From assembly GCA_029204225.1 (NCBI GenBank), contig CM055103.1, forward strand, positions 4,938,061-5,002,060: a stretch of 64,000 nt of DNA, read 5' to 3'. The notes below the pieces were generated by a model that saw nothing but the letters and a program-made list of their open reading frames with translations, searched no databases and was not told the origin of the DNA. This stretch comes from Diphasiastrum complanatum. Taxonomy: Eukaryota > Streptophyta > Lycopodiopsida > Lycopodiales > Lycopodiaceae. Positions 11,819-23,537 of this stretch are shown here, piece by piece; the stretch's first letter is position 1, and each line of letters begins with the position of its first letter. Position numbers and translations under genes: made by a program.

Positions 11819-12840
11819 CACTCCTCGCTGCCTCCCCCTTCATCTCTCGCTCTCCCTTCGTCTCTCGCTCCTTGTCCCTTCACCTCTCGTCCCCTCGCTA
11901 CCTTCCTCCTGGCTGCCTCCACCTTCATCTCTCGCTGCCCCTTCTGCTCCTCTCTCTCGCTCCTTCTTCCACTCCCTTCCCCTCCTTCCTTCGCTCCCTT
12001 CCTGCTCGCTTCACCTCCCTCGCTCTCTCCCCTCTCTCGCTCCTTCCTCCACTCTCTTCTCTCTCCTCCGCTCCCTCTCTGCTCGCTCCACCTCCCTTCC
12101 CTCCTCCCCCCTCTCCTCCATCTCCCTTCCCTGCTCGCTGCCCTCCCTGCCCTCTCTCGCTCCTTCCTCCACTCTCTTCCCTCTCCTCCGCTCCCTCCCT
12201 GCTCGCTGCCATATCTCCACTCTCTCTCTCTTCTCACCCCCTCCCGCTCCCTACTCCTTGATCCCTCTCCCTTCCCCTCTGCTGCACGCTGTTGTTGATG
12301 TATATTGCTGCTCTCTCCCATAGCTCCACTCCCTCCCCCTTCTCGCTACCTGCTCTTCCCTACTCCTTCGCTCCCTCTCCCTTCCCCTCTGCTACACGCT
12401 GCGCTCTTCCCTCCCCTGCTCTCTCTCTCACTCCCTTCCCCCTCTCCTCTGCTCCCTCCCTGCTCGCTCCACCTCCCTTTACCTCTTCCCTCCCATCGCT
12501 CCCTTCCCTTGCTACTCTGCTCCTTCCTTCTGTGAATCCTTCTACTCGCACCTCCCTGATGCTCTCTCGCTCTCTCCTCACCCCCTCCCTCCCTCGCTTG
12601 CTGCCCCTTCCACTCCTCCCTTCCGCTCCCTCCTTTACTTCCAATCTGCTCCTCCACCTCTTTGCTCGCACCTCCCTATCTGCCTGCCTGTCTGCTCTCT
12701 TTCTCTCTCCCCTCTCTCGGTTACCTGCTCTGCTCTCTCCTCTTTTCCCTCACTGTCGCACTCCAAGAACCCGCATTCCAAACTCTGCTCTCCATTCTCC
12801 TACATATACCATTCCTTCTCTTCTCCTCACCTCTTATTTT
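11819..12840. repeat. Polypyrimidine tract of about 1 kb with imperfect minisatellite structure
   Basis: Almost pure C/T on the plus strand. Related blocks such as ctctctcgctccttcctcc (near 11961, 12027 and 12151) and ctccctccctgctcgctcc recur at irregular spacing, so it is an imperfect minisatellite rather than a plain CT run. Both strands stay open for 167-202 codons only because of the composition; I reject these as genes. It begins exactly where copia G gag stops. Confidence 0.85.
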
Positions 12841-13034
12841 TTTATAATTTTAATTATTTCCCCCCTTCTCTTTTTACGTTATCTTTGAGGCCTTTTTTGG
12901 AGTTGTGTTTTTCATTTCATTTTTTATCTGCCATGTTTTTTAAACCTTAACTTTTGACGATTACCCTCGATGTTTTTTTACCATAGTCTCTTCTTTTAAA
13001 AATAAAATAAAATAAAAGATAAAAAAAAACAAAC
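12841..13034. other. T-rich spacer
   Basis: T- and A-rich sequence without ORF or recognisable element. Confidence 0.5.
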
Positions 13035-13210
13035 AACAAACTTTTGTAAAGGCCTCTGAAGTTTCATCTTAGTCTCACTAAGGCCAGGACACAGAGAAAT
13101 CTGCAAGGGTTTGTTGTCAATTAAAAAAAAAAAAACAACAAACTTTTCTAGAGGCCTCTGAAGTTCCATCTCGTTGAGACCAGGACACAAAAATCTACAA
13201 GAGTTTATTT
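13035..13210. repeat. Tandem duplication, two units of about 100 bp
   Basis: The block 'aacaaactttt...ggcctctgaagtt...ccaggacaca...aaatct' occurs at about 13035-13115 and again at 13135-13210, separated by an A-rich stretch, with several mismatches between copies. Confidence 0.75.
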
Positions 13211-13239
13211 TTCTATAAAAAATAAAAATACGAATTGGG

Positions 13240-13505
<266 letters not shown>

Positions 13506-13859
13506 TAAGCCGAGTTATAGTTGGTATTGAAAAATCCTTCTATAAACTTGCGGAGAAGTGTCGAAAAGTAGTTTTTTGAAGCAAAACTAACCCTTTGCCA
13601 AAAAACCTACATAAGTACTTTTCCAATTATCATCCCTTGTCATAAGACTTTCGCTGGAAGGGCATAATTGAATTTATTTATAAAATCTACCCTTGCCCAA
13701 ACCGTGAATGTTCTAGACAAAGGAATATTTTGGCTTTTTCCTCTTCCATCTCCTCATCATCAATTCCCTCATATACATTTCAAAAACTGCATCCCCCAAT
13801 ATCTCTCTCGTACATCACCACACTACTCCATATCATCTTCATCTTGCACACAACAGGCC
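13506..13859. other. Spacer before the plus-strand gag
   Basis: No LTR boundary or primer site recognised. An in-frame ATG at 13668 extends the gag ORF upstream, but its first residues (MNLFIKSTLAQ) look non-conserved and the gag-like part starts near 13860. Confidence 0.4.
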
Positions 13860-15710
13860 ATGGCAATGTATGAGCAGCTTGTCCAAAACTCGATGCTTTC
13901 CGGAGAAACTCTCAAGGGCTACACTGCACGATTTGCCAAGATGGCGGGATATTGGAATCTTGGTCTTCCTAGTCACCACAAAATGGCATTTTTTTATGCC
14001 GGATTACCGCACGAGATCAAGATTGGTATGCCACCCTTTGCATCATATACCAGTCCAAACGAACTCTATAAGGCAGCCGCTATTTAGAAGCACAAATCTT
14101 GCACACACCATCACAGCCCATATCCAACATTCAAACAATCAGGGATGATAGATCAATTAATCCACAAGATGCCACAGACAATGCTAGACAAAGTACTAGC
14201 AGTACGAACGATCAGATGCAAGCTGTCAGTGACATAAATGAAATATGCAGTCAATCTGATTACCTCCCAGAACCATGAAATGCCAATCGGAAGATCCGAC
14301 CATTGGACCAGTGCCATTACTGTTTTGGAAACATCCAACACCTCAATGTCCAGTTCGGAATCTGAGATTACGAAATCGAGCCAATAAAGAAATTTTGGAG
14401 ATTGGAAACCAATCAACAAAATCCTCATCTATGCCATCTAGCTTGCCATCAGATCGCTCCTTCAAAGAAAAGGGATTGGTCTTAGGACTTTCAGAATCTT
14501 CTCTAGTGGCTAGGCAAGGTTCGGTGGAAGTATTGGTTATATCAGCGAGCGGATCATCCCAAGCAGGGGAAGTGTAAACGGGCTCACCACTATATTCCGT
14601 GGAAGGGGACTTGATACCGGTGTACGCGCATCAATTGAGAGGTGACGGAATCTTACACACGGTACGATGTTTCGGATGTGGAGGTAAACATCGTAGATCA
14701 GAATGTCCACACCAAAATGATCTGTTCTCCTTTTATCCTTGGTGTGAACAATGCAACATCAATAACCCATGTCGTGATTGTCCACTAAGAGATCCAAGAA
14801 AAGCCGTTATGACTCCTACCTGCTTGAATCGGCAACCTACATATGACCATGCAAATCCACCAACCGAGAAGCTGCACTACAAACACAAACTTCTAGTGCC
14901 ACCTGGTTACGAAGCAGATGCGGATGAAAGGAATGAGAGAAAGATCCTAAGACAAGTTGACACGACCACACGTGAATCACCAACACCACAAAAGACAAAG
15001 TGGGTAGAATCTATCCAATCAAGGATAGCGGAAGAAGTCAAGAAATGGCAACAGATGCAATCCAGCAGTTTTTACCAAGCCTCATTAAACAAATGCTGCA
15101 ACAACTTCTGGTGGATGAATTACAAAGGGGTCTCACGTCAACCACACAACTTGAAGACAAATTGACTACCAGTCAACGCGTACCACCTTCAAGAGAGCAG
15201 TCCATTGAGATAGGAAAGACTAAGGTGGGAGATTTTTCTCTGATTTCAATGCCAATCATAAGCAAGATCCAACCAAAGTCGGAATGTTCCACTCAACATT
15301 TGGCCACCACAAAGCTACATCAGGACATCACATTGCTTAGACAGCCAAATCCAGGAAATCCAAGCCCAAAATGGCCAATTGTACAGCAAGTACCAACAAT
15401 TGTACAACAAGAACTAGAACCTACAATGACAAAGCCTTGTCCTAAATATATGATGTTGACTGTTGAGGAAAGTCATCAGGTCATGGCATACCATGAATAC
15501 CTGGATAGACAAGAGAGTCAAGCAAGTATGTCATATCCACATTATGATTTGGGAGAGTCCATGACATTGGGACCAGTTGCGCCGATCTATGAGGATCCAT
15601 TATATCAGCAAGATTTATCTTGGGATCCTCCGATGACATACCTCAACTACCCAATTGTCAATGAACAACGTTATCCGGAATGGCCACCAGCCCCTTATGG
15701 GTATTATTGA
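13860..15710 (+). pseudogene. Ty3/gypsy-like gag, plus strand, no pol downstream
   Basis: Related to the gag at 8429-9401. Part 1 (13860-14087) carries the capsid-type block MYEQLVQNSMLSGETL with FYAGLPHEIK, usual in plant gypsy gag. Part 2 (14599-15165) has CFGCGGKHRRSEC, a short CX2CX3HX4C knuckle, then CEQCNINNPCRDCPLRDP, a Cys cluster whose last His is gone. Part 3 (15000-15710, another frame) continues with FLPSLIKQMLQQLLVDELQRGL and a Pro/Gln/Tyr-rich tail ending APYGYY. Frameshifts separate the parts. No protease or RT follows, so this may be a gag-only, non-autonomous element or a deleted copy. Expected role: particle formation and RNA binding. Confidence 0.7.
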
Positions 15711-16098
15711 AAATCTGACAAGTCCAAGTTCTTGCTGATCGCCATCATCCAATAAAGCCTCAGGTTTTTCGTAAACAAATTTTATCCATGCTTTTCCTGA
15801 AGCACCCATGTCCCAGCAATAAAAGAACCGACAACAGCGCCCCTTCATGACAGCTGCAGCCTAGTGCCGAGGGACCGGCACTACTTTGGACCGTGGACCC
15901 TACTGTGGGTATTTCCTGCAATAATGAACAAGTGGGTCCCACCACTTGAATTACTGTTGGCCAAGCCTTATCTAGTGGGTCCCGCCACAGTATAGTGTAC
16001 AGTTAGAATAATAAGTGCGAGGGCACCGTCTTTCTGCGTGTATAAGACCGACCCAGTGACCACGCAAATTAGATAAATAGAACTTGAATAAAAGGACT

Positions 16099-16208
16099 TT
16101 GGGCCTTAGTAGATAAATTAATTAAAAAGCCCAAAGTCAAGTTCATAAGGTTCTAAGTTAAAAGGGAATCTCTCAAACTCACATGAATCATGTGAGTTTG
16201 GCCCTTTT
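16099..16208. repeat. Two adjacent hairpins
   Basis: gactttgggc (16099-16108) pairs with gcccaaagtc (16130-16139). Then caaactcacatga (16174-16186) and tcatgtgagtttg (16188-16200) form a perfect 13-bp inverted repeat with a one-base loop, flanked by aaaaggg and ccctttt that extend the stem. Confidence 0.85.
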
Positions 16209-16296
16209 CCTAATGAACCATTAGATTGAAGTTCATTTAGATTGAAGAGCTAGGATGCCATTGCAATGAGAGCCAAGATGGCCCTCCCTCCTCAAC

Positions 16297-16304
16297 TATA
16301 TAAG
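16297..16304 (+). promoter_or_regulatory. TATA box candidate (TATATAAG)
   Basis: tatataag lies about 50 bp upstream of the CT microsatellite and of an aataaag motif, in a plausible LTR or leader. Position and consensus only. Confidence 0.5.
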
Positions 16305-16348
16305 GAGGCCATTTTCCATTGTACATATCTTCATTTTTCTTCTCAATA

Positions 16349-16462
<114 letters not shown>

Positions 16463-16523
16463 AGGGTGATTGGTGCATAGCTATGGGTAGGCGCTCGAAC
16501 CCCCATAGCCCCAACCATCCTTG

Positions 16524-16527
16524 GTGA

Positions 16528-16617
<90 letters not shown>

Positions 16618-16620
16618 CAG
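16524..16620 (+). other. Intron-like CT tract bounded by splice-site consensus
   Basis: GTGAGC begins at 16524 and TTGCAG ends at 16620. The 97 bp between are nearly all CT, which would form a long polypyrimidine tract before the AG. The size fits a small plant intron. Whether it is spliced cannot be told from sequence. Confidence 0.4.
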
Positions 16621-16621
16621 G

Positions 16622-16979
16622 CTTCTGGTCATGAAGCTTCAAGGTTCAAAAGGATGTAGATGCCAGATTCATCATTCTCTCCGTTTGAAATATCGGAGGT
16701 TATATATCTCAATAAGTTAATAGGGCTCTTATGTATGGTGCATTTAAATGGCCAGATTTCAATGAGCAAGATGCACCTATTTATCAACTACGATGTTTAT
16801 CATGTGGTCTTCGTAGTTGGATTTGCTACCCTTCCTTCAAACGTAGTAAAATAGTCATGCCATATAAATTAGACTTTCATGTCTCAAACATTCCTTACGT
16901 GCTTTTGTTAAGACACCAAAATATTTCGTTTGCTTCTAATAAATGATGTTCACATGTAGAATTTTTTAACAATCATGAA
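16622..16979 (+). other. Unclassified stretch with short open frames
   Basis: Two overlapping short ORFs (16660-16854, 16731-16946) of 64 and 71 codons. The second has a CLSCGLRSWICYPSF segment with three Cys, but I recognise no family. Probably not a gene. Confidence 0.3.
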
Positions 16980-17568
16980 TGAACTAGTTGGCTGAACCCT
17001 TGATCCTGACTTATTGCCCCTGCTGTCTGCTAGCCTTGGTCCTGGCTCATACTTGCCTGTGCAGCATCAGAAAGAGGTGGCGTTGGAATCACCACCGGGG
17101 TTGGTTGTGTCTTCTTCTCCATGAATTGTTGACAAGCCTTGAGGGCTTGTTTGGCCTAGGTAAGCTCTTGAGTTGCGCTGGCTCGGTATTTGTCGAACTC
17201 CGCCTGGTACTATGTTCAGATTTTGGCTATAAACCTGCACTTGATGCCTGAAAAGATTCATCTCTACTTGAGAGAGCTTCATAGATTGACTTAAGTGCAT
17301 CCCAAGCTTCTTTAGCAGTGGTGCAAGATCCTATTTCTCTTAGAATCTCATTAGAGACATTCATTTTAATGAAGTGTAGGGCCATTCTAGCTCTCTTCCT
17401 ATACTTTGGTATTTCAAGCTATGCTTGAGGCTCCTCCTCAATAACAAGTACTATGTCCATAACATCCTGAAGTATAAGAATAGACTCCATCCTTACCTTC
17501 CATATTGAATAATTGGAGGTACTTAGTCTTTCACTTGCTTCTAGGAGATATCCTCCCACAGATGCCAT
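16980..17568 (-). pseudogene. copia ('copia H') gag N-terminus
   Basis: Minus-strand copia gag starting at the ATG at 17568-17566: MASVGGYLLEASERL, then NYSIWKVRMESILILQDVMDI, closely matching the first 50 residues of the intact copia at 54630. After an internal stop it continues with MALHFIKMNVSNEIL-type sequence and TTAKEAWDALKSI to about 17290. From 17290 to 16980 the reading frame (17067-17300) no longer resembles gag and I cannot assign it. Gag is cut short, with no protease or pol downstream. The 5' UTR, primer site and LTR lie to the right. Confidence 0.8.
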
Positions 17569-18240
17569 AATTGTGAAGACTATTCTTGTTATTGGACAAT
17601 TATATGTTTGAGCTTGTTTCAAACAGACTTAATGTTGCTACTCTTTTTTTACTATAGAATTTTTCAAGAGTGTGATACCAATCCTATTATGTGAAAAAAT
17701 TGCAACTATATTTGAGATAGATCTCAAATATTCCACAAAACAAGATAATCTAGATCAGTCTCTCAAAATGGATTGAGAAACATAGACAAGTTTTGATTTT
17801 ACTTTTGGCACGTACTAGATGCTACAACAATGGATTATGAATCAAGCTAAATTGGATCAAATCAAAAAGTGGTCACTCGGATTTTGGACCTCTCCCTACT
17901 CTCTTTAAGAGCTTATAACTCTTGATAGACACATCAGATTGATTTGGGATCAATTGCAATGAAAAGTACACTTTATAAGCTTTCCATCAAGCTATAAGAT
18001 TAATATCTTTGGACCAATTATGAAGGAAATAAAGAGGTTGAATATCTCTGATTTTCACACATGCAGAATTCCAGAATTCCGTACAATGTCAATTCTGATA
18101 TGAAAATCTAGTTTCTATCCTCTTTGATCCAAAGACTTTTCAAGAAAAGGTAAAGAAAAGTGATAAACAGCTTTTTTTGCTTGAATTGAGCTCACAAATT
18201 CTTGCACAAACAGAGATCATAGCATACAAAGCTAAATTTG
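17569..18240 (-). other. copia H 5' untranslated leader
   Basis: About 670 bp between the primer site and the gag ATG, close to the 598 bp in the intact copia at 54631-55228. A second 'gatacca...tgtgaaaaaattgc' at 17670-17700 resembles a primer-site/LTR junction but lacks the full site. Confidence 0.55.
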
Positions 18241-18252
18241 GCTCTGATACCA
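18241..18252 (-). other. Primer-binding site for initiator Met tRNA (copia H)
   Basis: Plus strand gctctgatacca; the element strand reads TGGTATCAGAGC, the classic plant copia primer site, directly touching the LTR start at 18253. Confidence 0.85.
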
Positions 18253-18460
18253 TGAAAAAAATTCCAACAAGCTCACACGTGTGGGGAATGATCCTCAAGT
18301 GTGAATAGTATTATGGCCAAGGGCCAGTTTTTGTTCATGCACTAGGACTTGGGGCCCTAGACATTGGGTGCACTATTTTGCTTCTTTTATTGGGCTATAC
18401 AGACTTCTACATTAGGGCACACATTAGGGATTACCAATACTATACTTGCGGACTCATTTC
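18253..18460 (-). repeat. 5' LTR of copia H (inner end certain, outer end not)
   Basis: It begins TGAAAAAAATTCC next to the primer site. The outer end cannot be fixed because no partner LTR is present; a CATGTTTTTCA at about 19053 would give matching inverted ends and a length near 800 bp. The end given here is only a minimum. Confidence 0.5.
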
Positions 18461-19569
18461 ATCATGTTTGGTACTTTAAATATTAATATTGCATGAGGTT
18501 TTCATGGGAGAACTCTTGCTATCTCTTGTAGGGTTTTGGCCATTCATAATATGCAATGCCAAGGACCATTCTTCATGGGGGAATGCCATTTCATGCATGT
18601 CATTCATAATCATTTATGCTTTATTTGATATTCAAATATATGATTGCAATTGTAGTACATTTTGTGTGTTGCTTAATAGTGTTCATAACACTATAGCAGA
18701 GTTTTGGTATGATTATGAAGCCAGTCATTGGGTTTTAGTTCTAATATTGCCATAGATTATACTAGAAGGTAATGTAAGTTTGAATCCATTCTCCTCATAA
18801 GTAATCATCTCAAATATTCTTTTCAATGATTTAATGTTTTCCATTTACTAATTCTCATATTCTCTCCAATCAAGCAAACTTAATTCGATTCAATCTTTGA
18901 TGCAATTGCCATGATCTATCTACAAAAGTTTGACCATCTTTTTCAATGGTTTTATCATGATAATGTATGTGGTTTTGGAAATATATAATATATATATAGC
19001 TCTAATGGTGTTTTTCAACCACTTTGAGTGGTAGCTTTTCCATGTTTTTCAATGGATTAGCAATATGGGATTTATTATGCTTGTAAATTGCCATTATGTT
19101 TGTTACGCATAGAGCATATTCTGTAAACCAAAACAGAAACTGAAATCTATTTAATGTTGTCTGTTTTTTACCTCAGACGGTAAATCAGTGAATTATTATT
19201 GACTGTAAAACTATAATTCTTACTGCAGAAGGTAAATCCATTAGTCATCTTTTACTACATTACACATTTAGTATAAATAGACTAATCAGATTCTCATTCT
19301 TTAATTCCATTCATAGATATTGCAATAATACACAGAATAGCATTTACTCATCTTCTATATGTATTATGAAGTGAATTAAGACATGAGTCAAAATAGAGAT
19401 ATGCAATGAAAATTATCTCAGTCTTTTGACTTCTGACTTAAGTTTCAAAGGCCTGTCTACAGGATATGATCTTTTCTTCAACAGGTCAGGTCCAATAGGT
19501 AATTCATTGTTTCAAAGTCATTTTGAATATTTTCTGTAAATGCACAAAATTCCTTTCACACTGCAAGAA
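18461..19569. other. Non-coding AT-rich stretch
   Basis: One 88-codon open frame (18489-18755, plus) has no recognisable family and looks fortuitous. Part may belong to the copia H LTR. Nothing else seen. Confidence 0.4.
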
Positions 19570-19809
19570 GATATAGGAAGGAGGGGGTCGCTGAAGGAAG
19601 AAGGGAGACAGATCGGCGGAGAGAGAGAGATCGCGTCAGGTAGAGAGTGCGGGTGAGGGAGTGCCAGGGAGCACTGGCCTTGAAGAAGGATTGGGTGATG
19701 AGAATAGGGAGGTAGCGCGACCGTGAGGGAGATAGGGAGAGGGGTAGATCTGCGGCTGCAGGCAGATGGGAGCAAACAGACGGACAAAGAGCAGTGAGAG
19801 AGGGCAGCG

Positions 19810-19847
<38 letters not shown>

Positions 19848-19850
19848 GTC
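19570..19850. repeat. Purine-rich stretch with (GT)n microsatellite
   Basis: A G/A-rich sequence (agaga, gggag blocks) is followed by about 33 bp of GT repeats at 19813-19845. Open frames here follow composition and are not genes. Confidence 0.85.
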
Positions 19851-22374
19851 AGAAATGCAGATTGATCAGTGGAGGAGAGGTAGGTAGGAGTGCAGACAGA
19901 TGGAGAACGCAGCACGTCATGGCATTAGGAGCAGCCGTCTCCACCAGTACTTTATGTAGAAGCAGCAGGATTAGCAATAACTTGCTTTCCATAAAAATGT
20001 CTGCATGAATCTTCTTTTCAAGAAAATTAGAATGAGCGTTGATCTATCATCTCACATCTAGCAAAGAAGCAATGCTCTCACTCTTCAGAGATTGTGAATC
20101 ACTCACCAATATGTAGGAATGAAATTATATGCTCAGAGATTGAATGAACACGCTCTGCTCACCACCCAGAAAATAAGAAACTCTCCTCTCTGCCCAATGC
20201 CAGAATGTAAGAATGCTTCTCAATGTTTCTTCCCTTCCTATTCCTCGTGAGTGAGAGAGAGAACGAGAGCAGTTTCCAACCTCTCACTTCCAAACACCAT
20301 CCTCTTGTTATTTTTCAGTGAATCCCCTTCATAGGATTCAATTTTACTTCCTTTGATAAAACTTTTGAAGTTCAATTGACAAGTGTCAATTGATAGGTTG
20401 ATGGCTTCGAATCATCCTGTACTCCATGGTGTAACCATCTCAAATGACTACGAGAAGGGCAATTTCTTCAAAACTGACTTTCAATAAAGCTTATAGCACC
20501 TTTCCTATCATTTCTTTGTTTTAGTTTGAAAACCATCACATGAATATGAGTTTTGGCCTCTCCGGAGAATTTCGAAATTGATCAATCAGGTTGTATTTCA
20601 ATCTTCCGCATTGTGTCGACCTCGACAATTCTTTTCGTCCAAGGCACCTGAATGTCTTATAAGCATTTTCATCTGCAAAATTTTATTTTGACTAGTATAT
20701 TTTGCAGTGTCCTCAATTGATAAGGATTCATCGATTTTTATCCAGAACTCTTTCAATTGTGAAGCAATGTTACTAATTTCTTGATTTTAGCTAGAACTCC
20801 AAATTGTCTTCGATAATCTTTGATGGATCATGGTTACTTACTGTTTGAACGATTTTGAACTTGCCAACGTATTTTATTTTGTGGAATCTTTTTGGACCTT
20901 ATGATAAGGTCATGGTCCTAATTCTTCAAGGACATCCTTAATCTTCAAAAGGGTATTATTTGTCACGATCATTGATTTAATTGTCGTATTTTTGCTGGTT
21001 TGTTGTTTTCGTCTTGAACTGAACTTTGATTGTCGTTGTTTGCAGGACCCTTAGCCTTTGGACCTTTCCTTGAAACTTAAGTCAGTGCCTTAAAGGTACA
21101 TGTTGGGCATCTTTTATTAATTATAGTCTAACAAGTACGTTGATCAATTACAACATGGCAACCAATGGCCATTAACAACTATAGATATTTTTGTCCATCA
21201 GAGTCACTTATAAGTATTGTTATCTAACAAACTTACTAAAAATAGTAAAGTCTTAAAAATAGCTCTAATTCTTCTGATATAACTGTCATTTGATGACTTA
21301 ATACATTTGAACCTGCCATAGAATTTTATAGCTACTCTTTAACATAGCTACATTTGTACATCAGTAAAAGTGGCATAATAGCAGATTTTGCGCATATGAG
21401 ATACATCTAGCACATTTTCTTCTAGAAAATCAGCATCAATGATTGTAGTTGCTGAAATTTTGAAATTTTGACCAGAAAAATGCACTACAGCAATAGTAAT
21501 TGTAGCATAGTCCTTGTAAAAATAGCCCATGCCAGATCACGAGCTTTGAAATTGACCTCATTTCTTTTATTGGCATATTATGAATCATCATATTTATAAA
21601 GAAATTCATATAAGCAAATCATCATATATTAAGGCATGTCCATCTTCTGCTTGTGGTGGAATTGCCTCCCAATATTGCTATGATGAAATGAACAAATGGG
21701 AAGGTCACTTGATCATATACTCCCAAACAAAACAAAACAAGTCTAATAGATTCATTTATCGCTATCATCACTCTCACTTCAACTATATCACTATATTGTG
21801 CAAAATGTTTTTGTTTTTTAAAAATGTCACAAAAAGAAGAAGAAATGATTTGTGCATTCATAATGTATATGCTTTATATGCAAAGAAATAGGTGACATGA
21901 GAGGTCAAGGTGCTTCTAAGCATCTTATCATTTTCTTTCACAAATTCCTTTTCAAATATAAAGGCACCTCAAGAAGGATAAAGCCAACGTCATTTCTTTA
22001 CTTTAAAAGATTAAGATCCATATCAAGCTCAACATCATTAGTGAATGTTCCAAGAATCTTGACATCATCCTTGTTATAATTGTTATAAGACTATTAGCTA
22101 AGCTTGCATGAAATGCATCAATGAAATAAAAATTACATCCAGATTTATCATTTAGAGCATTGAGTGTGTCACACCATTCTACAAGTGCACGAAAAACTGT
22201 TAAGAGCAGGTCCCCATGGCCTCAAAACTCTAATGGGACCTATTGCATATTTCCAGACCCTGCATGTTTTCAGTAGTTCTTGACCTTGCATTATTTATGA
22301 ATGCCAATAGACAAAACAAGCTGACATTGACAAAAAATAACCATTTGTGTCTATATCACGGGCCTTTCAAAAAC
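19851..22374. other. Unclassified intergenic DNA
   Basis: About 2.5 kb with no coding domain, LTR end, primer site or tandem repeat that I can support. Short open frames (21580-21891 and others) show no recognisable motif. Confidence 0.5.
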
Positions 22375-23340
22375 CCCCAACGAGTGGTCTGAGGGGCCTC
22401 TGTTGCGTCGGTGCCTCAAAGGGCGCTGGGACTTGAGCGGTTTCCCCAACACGTGCTTAAGTCTAACATTCATCCAATATGCACTTATGTAAAAGCCAAC
22501 TCAGAAATGTAACAAGCTTAACCATTCAGACTTAAGAAAACTGGAATCTCAACCAACCCGAAAGCCAACTCAGAATTCGTCCCCAAAAGGTAACCAAAGG
22601 CAAAGACAAGCCACACATGAAACCCAAGGCATAGTGGTCGCCAAACTGACCAATTGGCATAGCGGCAAGCCCCATGTCGATGACAGGGACCCTTAGGCGC
22701 CAGCGACGCAAAAAGATTGTAGTAAGGGTCCTTCCACTTGGACCAATCCCGGAGGCGAAACCGAAATGGTAATCATCCCCAAGGATCAACTTTATTAGAT
22801 TTGGAAGAGGTTACATTCATACATAGACTGACCGGTCTCGGGGCCACCAACACGTGCTGGGCATTGTGCCTGGCTCGTGCTGGTAGAGGGAGCTGAGACC
22901 TGGCGACTGGATTCCTGGCGCTGGTTGAGCTGCCCAAGTTTCTGTCTGCCGGACTCCCCCTACAGGTCTGCTGTGATTCGGCGGCACCCCCTCTGGTTTG
23001 AAACATAGTGCTTTCTGGTAAAGCACGCTTTTTCGAACTTAGTTTTTATTTTGCAGCCTGGCAAGCCTGGCAGAATCAGTCTGGCTCCCGGACATGGGTC
23101 CCGGGAGCCGTCCCGGCGGCCGAATCAACTTGCTTTCCTGACTAGGCCATGACTCGAGCTCCAGAGCTAGCTGATGACTTGTGACTACTTGACTGGCTCA
23201 CCACAGGTCGGAGGCTCAGTCCTTGACGTTCTAACTTGCTCTAGGACCTTAGAGAGTGTCACCCCTTTGAGTCTTACAGGGCACGCTGGGTGCACCCGAG
23301 TCAGCTTTACAACAGCCTCTAAGGCTGATATTCAATGATC
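22375..23340. other. GC-rich block of unknown type
   Basis: Clearly richer in G+C than its surroundings. Minus-strand frames of 85 and 77 codons (22532-22789, 22773-23006) have no known motif. A perfect 9-bp inverted repeat (ggctcccgg at 23083-23091, ccgggagcc at 23101-23109) lies inside. It could be a solo LTR or a piece of an unrelated repeat; no boundaries are visible. Confidence 0.35.
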
Positions 23341-23453
23341 TATTAGTATCTATGCGAGCTTATGAGAAGTTTAATGTTTTGGAAGTCCATGATATTATGA
23401 ATTGAAATAATATGGGCTCTTATTGTTCTCGTGTGTGAGCAAAGCAATAGCTT

Positions 23454-23537
23454 TATTATTACTATTGATGCTTCTTGGTTTCCAAGGGGAGGCTCGAACC
23501 CGGGACCAAAGAAACTTTGGTATTATTACTATTGATG
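23454..23537 (-). repeat. 50-bp insert with a B-box-like motif between 17-bp direct repeats
   Basis: tattattactattgatg occurs at 23454-23470 and exactly again at 23521-23537. The 50 bp between contain, on the minus strand, GGTCCCGGGTTCGAGCC, which includes GGTTCGAGCC, a close match to the tRNA-type pol III B box. This pattern fits a truncated SINE with its target duplication, but a slipped duplication is possible. Confidence 0.5.

Noticed and set aside
11715-12888. Long open frames on both strands (198-202 codons plus, 167 codons minus)
   Set aside because: They lie in a C/T-only tract where stop codons are rare; the predicted proteins are low-complexity Leu/Ser/Pro or Arg/Glu/Gly with no domain.
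17670-17700. Second primer-site/LTR-like junction in copia H
   Set aside because: The site is incomplete (gtgatacca), ten bases separate it from tgtgaaaaaa, and the junction at 18241-18253 fits leader length better.
22532-23006. Minus frames in the GC-rich block as a possible host exon
   Set aside because: No recognisable domain; the composition alone explains the open frames.
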